Assembly (NCBI GenBank): GCA_030142905.1
Contig: JASJOG010000054.1
Span: forward strand, 434,001-498,000
Direction: 5' to 3'
Length of the DNA stretch: 64,000 nucleotides
From: Heliopora coerulea
Lineage: Eukaryota > Cnidaria > Anthozoa > Scleralcyonacea > Helioporidae
Shown here: one piece after another, positions 36,131 through 49,271 of the stretch
Layout of the letters: the number at the start of each line of letters is the position of its first letter
Position numbering within the stretch: the first letter of the stretch is position 1
Notes under the pieces: generated by a model
Seen by the model: only the letters and a program-made list of their open reading frames with translations
What the model was told of the DNA's origin: nothing
Databases searched by the model: none
Position numbers and translations under genes: made by a program

Positions 36131-39100
36131 TTTCAACAAAAACGGGTCAACCTTTGGTTTTTGACGATTTTTCCACCAATTTCCAACTTTCGAAATAAGG
36201 TCGGAATATGAAAGTTTATTGCATAGAAACTAGTTTTGCAGTGATTTGAGTGGTTTTTGAGCGAAATTACGTTGAATATTTTAGGTCGAAAAATTTGACC
36301 AAAAAGTAAAGGGGTTAACCTTTGGTTTTTGACGATTTTTCCACCAATTTCCAACTTTCGAAATAAGGTCGGAATATGAAAGTTTATTGCATAGAAACTA
36401 GTTTTGCAGTGATTGGAGTGGTTTTTGAGCGAAATTACGTTGAATATTTTAGGTCGAAAAATTTGACCAAAAAGTAAAGGGGTTAACCTTTGGTTTTTGA
36501 CGATTTTTCCACCAATTTCCAACTTTCGAAATAAGGTCGGAATATGAAAGTTTATTGCATAGAAACTAGTTTTGCAATGATTTGATTGGTTTTTGAGCGA
36601 AATTACGTTGAAAATTTTAGGTGTTAAAATTTGACCAAAAAGTAAAGGGGTTAACCTTTGGTTTTTGACGATTTTTCCACCAATTTCCAACTTTCGAAAT
36701 AAGGTCAAAATATGAAAGTTTATTGCATAGGAACTAGTTTTGCAGTGATTTGAGTGGTTTTTTGAGCGAAATTACGTTGAATATTTTAGGTCGAAAAATT
36801 TGACCAAAAAGTAAAGGGGTTAACCTTTGGTTTTTGACGATTTTTCCACCAATTTCCAACTTTCGAAATAAGGTAAAAATATGAACGTTTATTGTATAGG
36901 CACTAGTTTTGGAGTGATTTGAATGGTTTTTTGAGCGAAATTGCGTTGAAAATTTTAGGTCGAAAAATTTGACCAAAAAGTAAAGGGGTTAACCTTTGGT
37001 TTTTGACGATTTTTCCACCAATTTCCAACTTTCGAAATAAGGTCGGAATATGAAAGTTTATTGTATAGGCACTAGTTTTGCAGTGATTTGAGTGGTTTTT
37101 TGAGCGAAATTACGTTGAAAATTTTAGGTCGAAAAATTTGACCAAAAAGTAAAGGGGTTAACCTTTGGTTTTTGACGATTTTTCCACCAATTTCCAACTT
37201 TCGAAATAAGGTCGGAATATGAAAGTTTATTGCATAGAAACTAGTTTTGCAGTGATTGGAGTGGTTTTTGAGCGAAATTACGTTGAAAATTTTAGGTGTT
37301 AAAATTTGACCAAAAAGTAAAGGGGTTAACCTTTGGTTTTTGACGATTTTTCCACCAATTTCCAACTTTCGAAATAAGGTCAAAATATGAAAGTTTATTG
37401 CATAGGAACTAGTTTTGCAGTGATTTGAGTGGTTTTTTGAGCGAAATTACGTTGAAAATTTTAGGTCGAAAAATTTGACCAAAAAGTAAAGGGGTTAACC
37501 TTTGGTTTTTGACGATTTTTCCACCAATTTCCAACTTTCGAAATAAGGTCGGAATATGAAAGTTTATTGCATAGAAACTAGTTTTGCAGTGATTGGAGTG
37601 GTTTTTGAGCGAAATTACGTTGAAAATTTTAGGTGTTAAAATTTGACCAAAAAGTAAAGGGGTTAACCTTTGGTTTTTGACGATTTTTCCACCAATTTCC
37701 AACTTTCGAAATAAGGTCAAAATATGAAAGTTTATTGCATAGGAACTAGTTTTGCAGTGATTTGAGTGGTTTTTTGAGCGAAATTACGTTGAAAATTTTA
37801 GGTCGAAAAATTTGACCAAAAAGTAAAGGGGTTAACCTTTGGTTTTTGACGATTTTTCCACCAATTTCCAACTTTCGAAATAAGGTCGGAATATGAAAGT
37901 TTATTGCATAGAAACTAGTTTTGCAGTGATTGGAGTGGTTTTTGAGCGAAATTACGTAGAATATTTTAGGTCGAAAAATTTGACCAAAAAGTAAAGGGGT
38001 TAACCTTTGGTTTTTGACGATTTTTCCACCAATTTCCAACTTTCGAAATAAGGTCAAAATATGAAAGTTTATTGCATAGGAACTAGTTTTGCAGTGATTT
38101 GAGTGGTTTTTTGAGCGAAATTACGTTGAAAATTTTAGGTCGAAAAATTTGACCAAAAAGTAAAGGGGTTAACCTTTGGTTTTTGACGATTTTTCCACCA
38201 ATTTCCAACTTTCGAAATAAGGTCGGAATATGAAAGTTTATTGCATAGAAACTAGTTTTGCAGTGATTGGAGTGGTTTTTGAGCGAAATTACGTTGAAAA
38301 TTTTAGGTCGAAAAATTTGACCAAAAAGTAAAGGGGTTAACCTTTGGTTTTTGACGATTTTTCCACCAATTTCCAACTTTCGAAATAAGGTCGGAATATG
38401 AAAGTTTATTGCATAGAAACTAGTTTTGCAATGATTTGATTGGTTTTTGAGCGAAATTACGTTGAAAATTTTAGGTGTTAAAATTTGACCAAAAAGTAAA
38501 GGGGTTAACCTTTGGTTTTTGACGATTTTTCCACCAATTTCCAACTTTCGAAATAAGGTCAAAATATGAAAGTTTATTGCATAGGAACTAGTTTTGCAGT
38601 GATTTGAGTGGTTTTTTGAGCGAAATTACGTTGAAAATTTTAGGTCGAAAAATTTGACCAAAAAGTAAAGGGGTTAACCTTTGGTTTTTGACGATTTTTC
38701 CACCAATTTCCAACTTTCGAAATAAGGTCGGAATATGAAAGTTTATTGCATAGAAACTAGTTTTGCAGTGATTGGAGTGGTTTTTGAGCGAAATTACGTT
38801 GAAAATTTTAGGTCGAAAAATTTGACCAAAAAGTAAAGGGGTTAACCTTTGGTTTTTGACGATTTTTCCACCAATTTCCAACTTTCGAAATAAGGTCGGA
38901 ATATGAAAGTTTATTGCATAGAAACTAGTTTTGCAATGATTTGATTGGTTTTTGAGCGAAATTACGTTGAATATTTTAGGTGTTAAAATTTGACCAAAAA
39001 GTAAAGGGGTTAACCTTTGGTTTTTGACGATTTTTCCACCAATTTCCAACTTTCGAAATAAGGTCAAAATATGAAAGTTTATTGCATAGGAACTAGTTTT

Positions 39101-42100
39101 GCAGTGATTTGAGTGGTTTTTTGAGCGAAATTACGTTGAAAATTTTAGGTCGAAAAATTTGACCAAAAAGTAAAGGGGTTAACCTTTGGTTTTTGACGAT
39201 TTTTCCACCAATTTCCAACTTTCGAAATAAGGTCGGAATATGAAAGTTTATTGCATAGGAACTAGTTTTGCAGTGATTTGAGTGGTTTTTTGAGCGAAAT
39301 TACGTTGAAAATTTTAGGTCGAAAAATTTGACCAAAGAGTAAAGGGGTTAACCTTTGGTTTTTGACGATTTTTCCACCAATTTCCAACTTTCGAAATAAG
39401 GTCGGAATATGAAAGTTTATTGCATAGAAACTAGTTTTGCAATGATTTGATTGGTTTTTGAGCGAAATTACGTTGAAAATTTTAGGTGTTAAAATTTGAC
39501 CAAAAAGTAAAGGGGTTAACCTTTGGTTTTTGACGATTTTTCCACCAATTTCCAACTTTCGAAATAAGGTCAAAATATGAAAGTTTATTGCATAGGAACT
39601 AGTTTTGCAGTGATTAGAGTGATTTTTGAGCGAAATTACGTTGAAAATTTTAGGTCGAAAAATTTGACCAAAAAGTAAAGGGGTTAACCTTTGGTTTTTG
39701 ACGATTTTTCCACCAATTTCCAACTTTCGAAATAAGGTCGGAATATGAAAGTTTATTGCATAGAAACTAGTTTTGCAGTGATTGGAGTGGTTTTTGAGCG
39801 AAATTACGTTGAAAATTTTAGGTCGAAAAATTTGACCAAAAAGTAAAGGGGTTAACCTTTGGTTTTTGACGATTTTTCCACCAATTTCCAACTTTCGAAA
39901 TAAGGTCGGAATATGAAAGTTTATTGCATAGAAACTAGTTTTGCAGTGATTTGAGTGGTTTTTTGAGCGAAATTACGTTGAAAATTTTAGGTCGAAAAAT
40001 TTGACAAAAAAGTAAAGGGGTTAACCTTTGGTTTTTGACGATTTTTCCACCAATTTCCAACTTTCGAAATAAGGTCGGAATATGAAAGTTTATTGCACTG
40101 GAACTAGTTATGCAGTGATTAGAGTGATTTTTGAGCGAAATTACGTTGAAAATTTTAGGTCGAAAAATTTGACCAAAAGGTAAAGGGGTTAACATTTGGT
40201 TTTTGACGATTTTTCCACCAATTTCCAACTTTCGAAATAAGGTCGGAATATGAAAGTTTATTGCATAGAAACTAGTTTTGCAGTGATTGGAGTGGTTTTT
40301 GAGCGAAATTACGTTGAAAATTTTAGGTCGAAAAATTTGACCAAAAAGTAAAGGGGTTAACCTTTGGTTTTTGACGATTTTTCCACCAATTTCCAACTTT
40401 CGAAATAAGGTCAAAATATGAAAGTTTATTGCATAGGAACTAGTTTTGCAGTGATTTGAGTGGTTTTTTGAGCGAAATTACGTTGAAAATTTTAGGTCGA
40501 AAAATTTGACCAAAAAGTAAAGGGGTTAACCTTTGGTTTTTGACGATTTTTCCACCAATTTCCAACTTTCGAAATAAGGTCGGAATATGAAAGTTTATTG
40601 CATAGAAACTAGTTTTGCAGTGATTTGAGTGGTTTTTTGAGCGAAATTACGTTGAAAATTTTAGGTCGAAAAATTTGACCAAAAAGTAAAGGGGTTAACC
40701 TTTGGTTTTTGACGATTTTTCCACCAATTTCCAACTTTCGAAATAAGGTCAAAATATGAAAGTTTATTGCATAGGAACTAGTTTTGCAGTGATTTGAGTG
40801 GTTTTTTGAGCGAAATTACGTTGAAAATTTTAGGTCGAAAAATTTGACCAAAAAGTAAAGGGGTTAACCTTTGGTTTTTGACGATTTTTCCACCAATTTC
40901 CAACTTTCGAAATAAGGTCGGAATATGAAAGTTTATTGCATAGAAACTAGTTTTGCAGTGATTGGAGTGGTTTTTGAGCGAAATTACGTTGAAAATTTTA
41001 GGTCGAAAAATTTGACCAAAAAGTAAAGGGGTTAACCTTTGGTTTTTGACGATTTTTCCACCAATTTCCAACTTTCGAAATAAGGTCGGAATATGAAAGT
41101 TTATTGCATAGGAACTAGTTTTGCAGTGATTTGAGTGGTTTTTTGAGCGAAATTACGTTGAAAATTTTAGGTCGAAAAATTTGACCAAAAAGTAAAGGGG
41201 TTAACCTTTGGTTTTTGACGATTTTTCCACCAATTTCCAACTTTCGAAATAAGGTCGGAATATGAAAGTTTATTGCATAGAAACTAGTTTTGCAATGATT
41301 TGATTGGTTTTTGAGCGAAATTACGTTGAAAATTTTAGGTGTTAAAATTTGACCAAAAAGTAAAGGGGTTAACCTTTGGTTTTTGACGATTTTTCCACCA
41401 ATTTCCAACTTTCGAAATAAGGTCGGAATATGAAAGTTTATTGCATAGGAACTAGTTTTGCAGTGATTTGAATTGTTTTTTGAGCGAAATTACGTTGAAA
41501 ATTTTAGGTCGAAAAATTTGATCAAAAAGTAAAGGGGTTAACCTTTGGTTTTTGACGATTTTTCCACCAATTTCCAACTTTCGAAATAAGGTCGGAATAT
41601 GAAAGTTTATTGCATAGGAACTAGTTTTGCAGTGATTGGAGTGGTTTTTGAGCGAAATTACGTTGAAAATTTTAGGTCGAAAAATTTGACCAAAGAGTAA
41701 AGGGGTTAACCTTTGGTTTTTGACGATTTTTCCACCAATTTCCAACTTTCGAAATAAGGTCGGAATATGAAAGTTTATTGCATAGAAACTAGTTTTGCAA
41801 TGATTTGATTGGTTTTTGAGCGAAATTACGTTGAAAATTTTAGGTGTTAAAATTTGACAAAAAAGTAAAGGGGTTAACCTTTGGTTTTTGACGATTTTTC
41901 CACCAATTTCCAACTTTCGAAATAAGGTCGGAATATGAAAGTTTATTGCATAGAAACTAGTTTTGCAGTGATTAGAGTGATTTTTGAGCGAAATTACGTT
42001 GAAAATTTTAGGTCGAAAAATTTGACCAAAAGGTAAAGGGGTTAACATTTGGTTTTTGACGATTTTTCCACCAATTTCCAACTTTCGAAATAAGGTCGGA

Positions 42101-45100
42101 ATATGAAAGTTTATTGCATAGAAACTAGTTTTGCAGTGATTGGAGTGGTTTTTGAGCGAAATTACGTTGAAAATTTTAGGTCGAAAAATTTGACCAAAAA
42201 GTAAAGGGGTTAACCTTTGGTTTTTGACGATTTTTCCACCAATTTCCAACTTTCGAAATAAGGTCAAAATATGAAAGTTTATTGCATAGGAACTAGTTTT
42301 GCAGTGATTTGAGTGGTTTTTTGAGCGAAATTACGTTGAAAATTTTAGGTCGAAAAATTTGACCAAAAAGTAAAGGGGTTAACCTTTGGTTTTTGACGAT
42401 TTTTCCACCAATTTCCAACTTTCGAAATAAGGTCAAAATATGAAAGTTTATTGCATAGGAACTAGTTTTGCAGTGATTTGAGTGGTTTTTTGAGCGAAAT
42501 TACGTTGAAAATTTTAGGTCGAAAAATTTGACCAAAAAGTAAAGGGGTTAACCTTTGGTTTTTGACGATTTTTCCACCAATTTCCAACTTTCGAAATAAG
42601 GTCAAAATATGAAAGTTTATTGCATAGGAACTAGTTTTGCAGTGATTTGAGTGGTTTTTTGAGCGAAATTACGTTGAAAATTTTAGGTCGAAAAATTTGA
42701 CCAAAAAGTAAAGGGGTTAACCTTTGGTTTTTGACGATTTTTCCACCAATTTCCAACTTTCGAAATAAGGTCGGAATATGAAAGTTTATTGCATAGAAAT
42801 TAGTTTTGCAGTGATTGGAGTGGTTTTTGAGCGAAATTACGTTGAAAATTTTAGGTCGAAAAATTTGACCAAAAAGTAAAGGGGTTAACCTTTGGTTTTT
42901 GACGATTTTTCCACCAATTTCCAACTTTCGAAATAAGGTCGGAATATGAAAGTTTATTGTATAGAAACTAGTTTTGCAATGATTTGATTGGTTTTTGAGC
43001 GAAATTACGCTGAAAATTTTAGGTGTTAAAATTTGACCAAAAAGTAAAGGGGTTAACCTTTGGTTTTTGACGATTTTTCCACCAATTTCCAACTTTCGAA
43101 ATAAGGTCAAAATATGAAAGTTTATTGCATAGGAACTAGTTTTGCAGTGATTTGAATTGTTTTTTGAGCGAAATTACGTTGAAAATTTTAGGTCGAAAAA
43201 TTCGATCAAAAAGTAAAGGGGTTAACCTTTGGTTTTTGACGATTTTTCCACCAATTTCCAACTTTCGAAATAAGGTCGGAATATGAAAGTTTATTGCATA
43301 GAAACTAGTTTTGCAATGATTTGATTGGTTTTTGAGCGAAATTACGTTGAAAATTTTAGGTGTTAAAATTTGACAAAAAAGTAAAGGGGTTAACCTTTGG
43401 TTTTTGACGATTTTTCCACCAATTTCCAACTTTCGAAATAAGGTCGGAATATGAAAGTTTATTGCACAGGAACTAGTTATGCAGTGATTAGAGTGATTTT
43501 TGAGCGAAATTACGTTGAAAATTTTAGGTCGAAAAATTTGACCAAAAGGTAAAGGGGTTAACATTTGGTTTTTGACGATTTTTCCACCAATTTCCAACTT
43601 TCGAAATAAGGTCGGAATATGAAAGTTTATTGCATAGAAACTAGTTTTGCAGTGATTGGAGTGGTTTTTGAGCGAAATTACGTAGAATATTTTAGGTCGA
43701 AAAATTTGACCAAAAAGTAAAGGGGTTAACCTTTGGTTTTTGACGATTTTTCCACCAATTTCCAACTTTCGAAATAAGGTCGGAATATGAAAGTTTATTG
43801 CATAGAAACTAGTTTTGCAGTGATTTGAGTGGTTTTTTGAGCGAAATTACGTTGAAAATTTTAGGTCGAAAAATTTGACCAAAAAGTAAAGGGGTTAACC
43901 TTTGGTTTTTGACGATTTTTCCACCAATTTCCAACTTTCGAAATAAGGTCGGAATATGAAAGTTTATTGCATAGAAACTAGTTTTGCAGTGATTGGAGTG
44001 GTTTTTGAGCGAAATTACGTTGAATATTTTAGGTCGAAAAATTTGACCAAAAAGTAAAGGGGTTAACCTTTGGTTTTTGACGATTTTTCCACCAATTTCC
44101 AACTTTCGAAATAAGGTCAAAATATGAACGTTTATTGTATAGGCACTAGTTTTGGAGTGATTTGAATGGTTTTTTGAGCGAAATTGCGTTGAAAATTTTA
44201 GGTGTTAAAATTTGACCAAAAAGTAAAGGGGTTAACCTTTGGTTTTTGACGATTTTTCCACCAATTTCCAACTTTCGAAATAAGGTCGGAATATGAAAGT
44301 TTATTGCATAGAAACTAGTTTTGCAGTGATTGGAGTGGTTTTTGAGCGAAATTACGTTGAAAATTTTAGGTCGAAAAATTTGACCAAAAAGTAAAGGGGT
44401 TAACCTTTGGTTTTTGACGATTTTTCCACCAATTTCCAACTTTCGAAATAAGGTCGGAATATGAAAGTTTATTGCATAGAAACTAGTTTTGCAGTGATTT
44501 GAGTGGTTTTTGAGCGAAATTACGTTGAAAATTTTAGGTCGAAAAATTTGACCAAAAAGTAAAGGGGTTAACCTTTGGTTTTTGACGATTTTTCCACCAA
44601 TTTCCAACTTTCGAAATAAGGTCGGAATATGAAAGTTTATTGTATAGAAACTAGTTTTGCAATGATTTGATTGGTTTTTGAGCGAAATTACGCTGAAAAT
44701 TTTAGGTGTTAAAATTTGACCAAAAAGTAAAGGGGTTAACCTTTGGTTTTTGACGATTTTTCCACCAATTTCCAACTTTCGAAATAAGGTCAAAATATGA
44801 AAGTTTATTGCATAGGAACTAGTTTTGCAGTGATTTGAATTGTTTTTTGAGCGAAATTACGTTGAAAATTTTAGGTCGAAAAATTCGATCAAAAAGTAAA
44901 GGGGTTAACCTTTGGTTTTTGACGATTTTTCCACCAATTTCCAACTTTCGAAATAAGGTCGGAATATGAAAGTTTATTGCATACAAACTAGTTTTGCAAT
45001 GATTTGATTGGTTTTTGAGCGAAATTACGTTGAAAATTTTAGGTCGAAAAATTTGACCAAAAAGTAAAGGGGTTAACCTTTGGTTTTTGACGATTTTTCC

Positions 45101-47100
45101 ACCAATTTCCAACTTTCGAAATAAGGTCAAAATATGAAAGTTTATTGCATAGGAACTAGTTTTGCAGTGATTTGAGTGGTTTTTTGAGCGAAATTACGTT
45201 GAAAATTTTAGGTCGAAAAATTTGACCAAAAAGTAAAGGGGTTAACCTTTGGTTTTTGACGATTTTTCCACCAATTTCCAACTTTCGAAATAAGGTCGGA
45301 ATATGAAAGTTTATTGCATAGAAACTAGTTTTGCAGTGATTGGAGTGGTTTTTGAGCGAAATTACGTTGAAAATTTTAGGTCGAAAAATTTGACCAAAAA
45401 GTAAAGGGGTTAACCTTTGGTTTTTGACGATTTTTCCACCAATTTCCAACTTTCGAAATAAGGTCGGAATATGAAAGTTTATTGCATAGAAACTAGTTTT
45501 GCAGTGATTGGAGTGGTTTTTGAGCGAAATTACGTTGAAAATTTTAGGTCGAAAAATTTGACCAAAAAGTAAAGGGGTTAACCTTTGGTTTTTGACGATT
45601 TTTCCACCAATTTCCAACTTTCGAAATAAGGTCGGAATATGAAAGTTTATTGTATAGGCACTAGTTTTGGAGTGATTTGAATGGTTTTTTGAGCGAAATT
45701 ACGTTGAAAATTTTAGGTGTTAAAATTTGACCAAAAAGTAAAGGGGTTAACCTTTGGTTTTTGACGATTTTTCCACCAATTTCCAACTTTCGAAATAAGG
45801 TCGGAATATGAAAGTTTATTGCATAGAAACTAGTTTTGCAGTGATTGGAGTGGTTTTTGAGCGAAATTACGTTGAAAATTTTAGGTCGAAAAATTTGACC
45901 AAAAAGTAAAGGGGTTAACCTTTGGTTTTTGACGATTTTTCCACCAATTTCCAACTTTCGAAATAAGGTCGGAATATGAAAGTTTATTGCATAGAAACTA
46001 GTTTTGCAGTGATTTGAGTGGTTTTTTGAGCGAAATTACGTTGAAAATTTTAGGTCGAAAAATTTGACCAAAAAGTAAAGGGGTTAACCTTTGGTTTTTG
46101 ACGATTTTTCCACCAATTTCCAACTTTCGAAATAAGGTCGGAATATGAAAGTTTATTGCATAGAAACTAGTTTTGCAATGATTTGATTGGTTTTTGAGCG
46201 AAATTACGTTGAAAATTTTAGGTGTTAAAATTTGACCAAAAAGTAAAGGGGTTAACCTTTGGTTTTTGACGATTTTTCCACCAATTTCCAACTTTCGAAA
46301 TAAGGTCAAAATATGAAAGTTTATTGCATAGGAACTAGTTTTGCAGTGATTTGAGTGGTTTTTTGAGCGAAATTACGTTGAAAATTTTAGGTCGAAAAAT
46401 TTGACCAAAAAGTAAAGGGGTTAACCTTTGGTTTTTGACGATTTTTCCACCAATTTCCAACTTTCGAAATAAGGTCGGAATATGAAAGTTTATTGCATAG
46501 AAACTAGTTTTGCAATGATTTGATTGGTTTTTGAGCGAAATTACGTTGAAAATTTTAGGTGTTAAAATTTGACCAAAAAGTAAAGGGGTTAACCTTTGGT
46601 TTTTGACGATTTTTCCACCAATTTCCAACTTTCGAAATAAGGTCAAAATATGAAAGTTTATTGCATAGGAACTAGTTTTGCAGTGATTTGAGTGGTTTTT
46701 TGAGCGAAATTACGTTGAAAATTTTAGGTCGAAAAATTTGACCAAAAAGTAAAGGGGTTAACCTTTGGTTTTTGACGATTTTTCCACCAATTTCCAACTT
46801 TCGAAATAAGGTCGGAATATGAAAGTTTATTGCATAGAAACTAGTTTTGCAGTGATTGGAGTGGTTTTTGAGCGAAATTACGTTGAAAATTTTAGGTCGA
46901 AAAATTTGACCAAAAAGTAAAGGGGTTAACCTTTGGTTTTTGACGATTTTTCCACCAATTTCCAACTTTCGAAATAAGGTCGGAATATGAAAGTTTATTG
47001 CATAGAAACTAGTTTTGCAGTGATTGGAGTGGTTTTTGAGCGAAATTACGTTGAAAATTTTAGGTCGAAAAATTTGACCAAAAAGTAAAGGGGTTAACCT
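36131..47100. repeat. 168/169-bp satellite array, about 65 homogenised monomers
   Basis: Each monomer contains AGGGGTTAACCTTTGGTTTT, TTTCCACCAATTTCCAACTT, TCGAAATAAGGTC, AGTTTATTGCATAG and AAAAATTTGACCAAAAAGTA. GGGGTTAACC starts at 36311, 36479, 36647, 36816, 36985, 37154, 37322, 37491 and so on: period 168 or 169. The extra base is a T6 versus T5 run before GAGCG. Variant sites (GTCGG/GTCAA, TCGAAA/GTTAAA, TTGGAG/TTTGAG/TTTGATT) alternate as dimers (337 bp) and trimers (505 bp), so the array has higher-order structure. The minus strand is open in 168-bp monomers and shifts frame at 169-bp ones, so protein coding is unlikely. Confidence 0.95.
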
Positions 47101-48720
47101 TTGGTTTTTGATAAATTTCTGACCAATTTTAAACTTTCGAAATAAGCCTTATTTATGAAAGTTCAAGCGAAAAAATATCGTTTTCCATCAATTGGAAACC
47201 GAAACTGAGCGCAATATTGGCGTTTGAAAAATTCGACCAAACAAGTAAAGGTCTAATATTGGAGTTCGTAAAATACACCCAAAAAGTAAAGGGGGTAAAC
47301 CAGTGGTTTTTGACCAATTTTCAAACAATTTTAAACCTTCGAAATAAGCCTTAAATATGAAAGCTCAAGCCAAATAGTATCGTTTTGTGTCAATTGGAGG
47401 CACTTTACACCGAAACTAAGCAGAATATTGGATTTTGAAAAATTCGACCAAAAAGTAAAGAGGTTAATCTTTGGGTTTTAAGGAATTTTCGAACAATTTT
47501 AAACCTTCGAAATAAGCCTTAAATATGAAAGCTCAAGCCAAATAGTATCGTTTTGTGTCAATTGGAGGCACTTTACACCGAAACTAAGCAGAATATTGGA
47601 TTTTGAAAAATTCGACCAAAAAGTAAAGAGGTTAATCTTTGGGTTTTAAGGAATTTTCGAACAATTTTAAACTTTCGAAATAAGCCTTAAATATGAACGT
47701 TCAAGCCAAATAATATCGTTTTGCATCAATTGGAGGCACTTTACACCGAAAACTGAGCGGAATATTGGAGTTCGAAAAATTTGAAAAAAATGAAAGGGGT
47801 TATCATTTGGTTTTTGACCAATTTGAAACCTTTGAAATAAGAAATGAATATGAAAGTGGAGGCTAAATAATATCCTTTTGCACGAATTCGAGGCACTTAA
47901 CACAAAAACTGAATACAATATTTGAGTTCAAAAAATTTGACCATAAAGGGGATAACCTTCGATTTTTGACCAGTTTTTCATCAATTTTAAACCTTCGAAA
48001 TAAGCCATCAATATGAAGGTTTGAGGCGAAATAATATTGTTTTGGACGAACTGGCGGCTCTTTACACTGAAATTTACTAGAATTTTTGAGGTCGGAATAT
48101 CTGACCATAAATTAAACAGGTTTACCTTTGGTTTTTGAGGAGTTTTCGAATTTGACGTTCGAAAGAAGCCCAAAATATGAATGTTTAGGCCGAATAAAAT
48201 AGTTTCGCACTAATTTGAGAGAATTTAGACCGAAATTTCGTAGAATTGTTGAGGTGGAAAAATTTGATCAAAAAGTAATAGGGTTAACCCGCGGTTTTTG
48301 AGGACCAGTTTCAAACTTCCCAAATGATCGGAGAATATCAAAGTTTATGCAAAATAATAGTTTTGCACGAATTTCAAACACTTAAAACTTAAATAATGTT
48401 GAATTTTTGAGGTCGAAAAATTTCACCGAAAATTAACGTGCTTAACTGATGTTTGTTAATCAATTGAGTTTTCTGCTTAATTCAAAATTTGTGTTGATTT
48501 TCGTGATGGAAACGTTTCGCGAAATAGAAAGGTGAAATCAACAATTTCGGTGGACTTTTTTTGGCCAATTTTAAAGTTTTCGAAATTTTACCTGAAATAT
48601 TGCAGATTAATACTTCAGTCCTTTCACGTAAATATTGTTTTAAAATTTTGAGTTCGAAAACTTTCGAGAAAAAATTAGAGGTTAAACCCTGGTCATAAAG
48701 CACCATTTGTACACACCTGC
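47101..48720. repeat. diverged edge of the 168-bp satellite
   Basis: About ten monomers keep landmarks such as CTTCGAAATAAGCC and GACCAAAAAGTAAAG but differ strongly from the core. Spacing is still 168 bp at 47340, 47508 and 47676. The two units starting near 47341 and 47509 are almost identical, a local duplication in an otherwise old region. The resemblance fades out near 48.7 kb. Confidence 0.85.
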
Positions 48721-49254
48721 AGTGGTAAACGCCAACGTTCTAGTTAGACTTACTTTGAATAGCATTTACCGTCGTTGGACATCAAACCAATTTGGAGGAA
48801 AACCTCAAAGTTCCGATACTGCACAGGATGTGCAATTGAATGAAAATTCTTTCGTATAAAAAGGATTTTTCCGCCATGTAAGAAAGAAGATTGGGAGGGT
48901 CGATCGATAGAAAAAAAATCGGTCCAGATGTCGACCAGCCGCCTGAGGTAGCAAAAAATGCGACGCAAAAAAATGCGAGTTAAAATACGGGAAGTTTCTT
49001 TGTCATTGCGCTCCGCCAGAGGGTGCAAACACGCGTTTTCCTTTCGAAAAGATTGGAGAAAGGGGATATAATGATGCACTTAACCATCGCATTCATGAGA
49101 AAGCGTATCCTCGCAATCCGTTATTTCCTCCATTTGCACGTCATGGATTAGAGTGATGAAGGAAAACATCACGTGCTCTAAAATGGTCAATTGCGAAAAT
49201 AACCCGTTGTCACTCTACACGCTTCAAAATTCTACACACTGTCTCGATAAAGTT
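48721..49254. other. spacer right of the satellite
   Basis: No gene or recognised repeat. A 109-codon minus-strand frame (48750-49079) has no family resemblance. Confidence 0.4.
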
Positions 49255-49271
49255 CCAACTTCAAAGAAATA

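Noticed and set aside
36190..36215. CENP-B-box-like string TTTCGAAATAAGGTCGG in satellite monomers
   Set aside because: The TTCG and CGG halves are spaced two bases too far apart for the canonical box (TTCG-N4-A-N2-CGGG), so the match is not good enough to claim binding.
36133..46965. Dozens of minus-strand open frames (97-271 codons) with units such as TLFRKLEIGGKIVKNQRL
   Set aside because: They are the 168-bp satellite read in its open frame. Frames break at each 169-bp monomer and the same peptide repeats without end, so I do not call genes.
34195..48720. CRISPR array
   Set aside because: The repeats are contiguous tandem units without unique spacers, in a eukaryotic genome; these are satellites.
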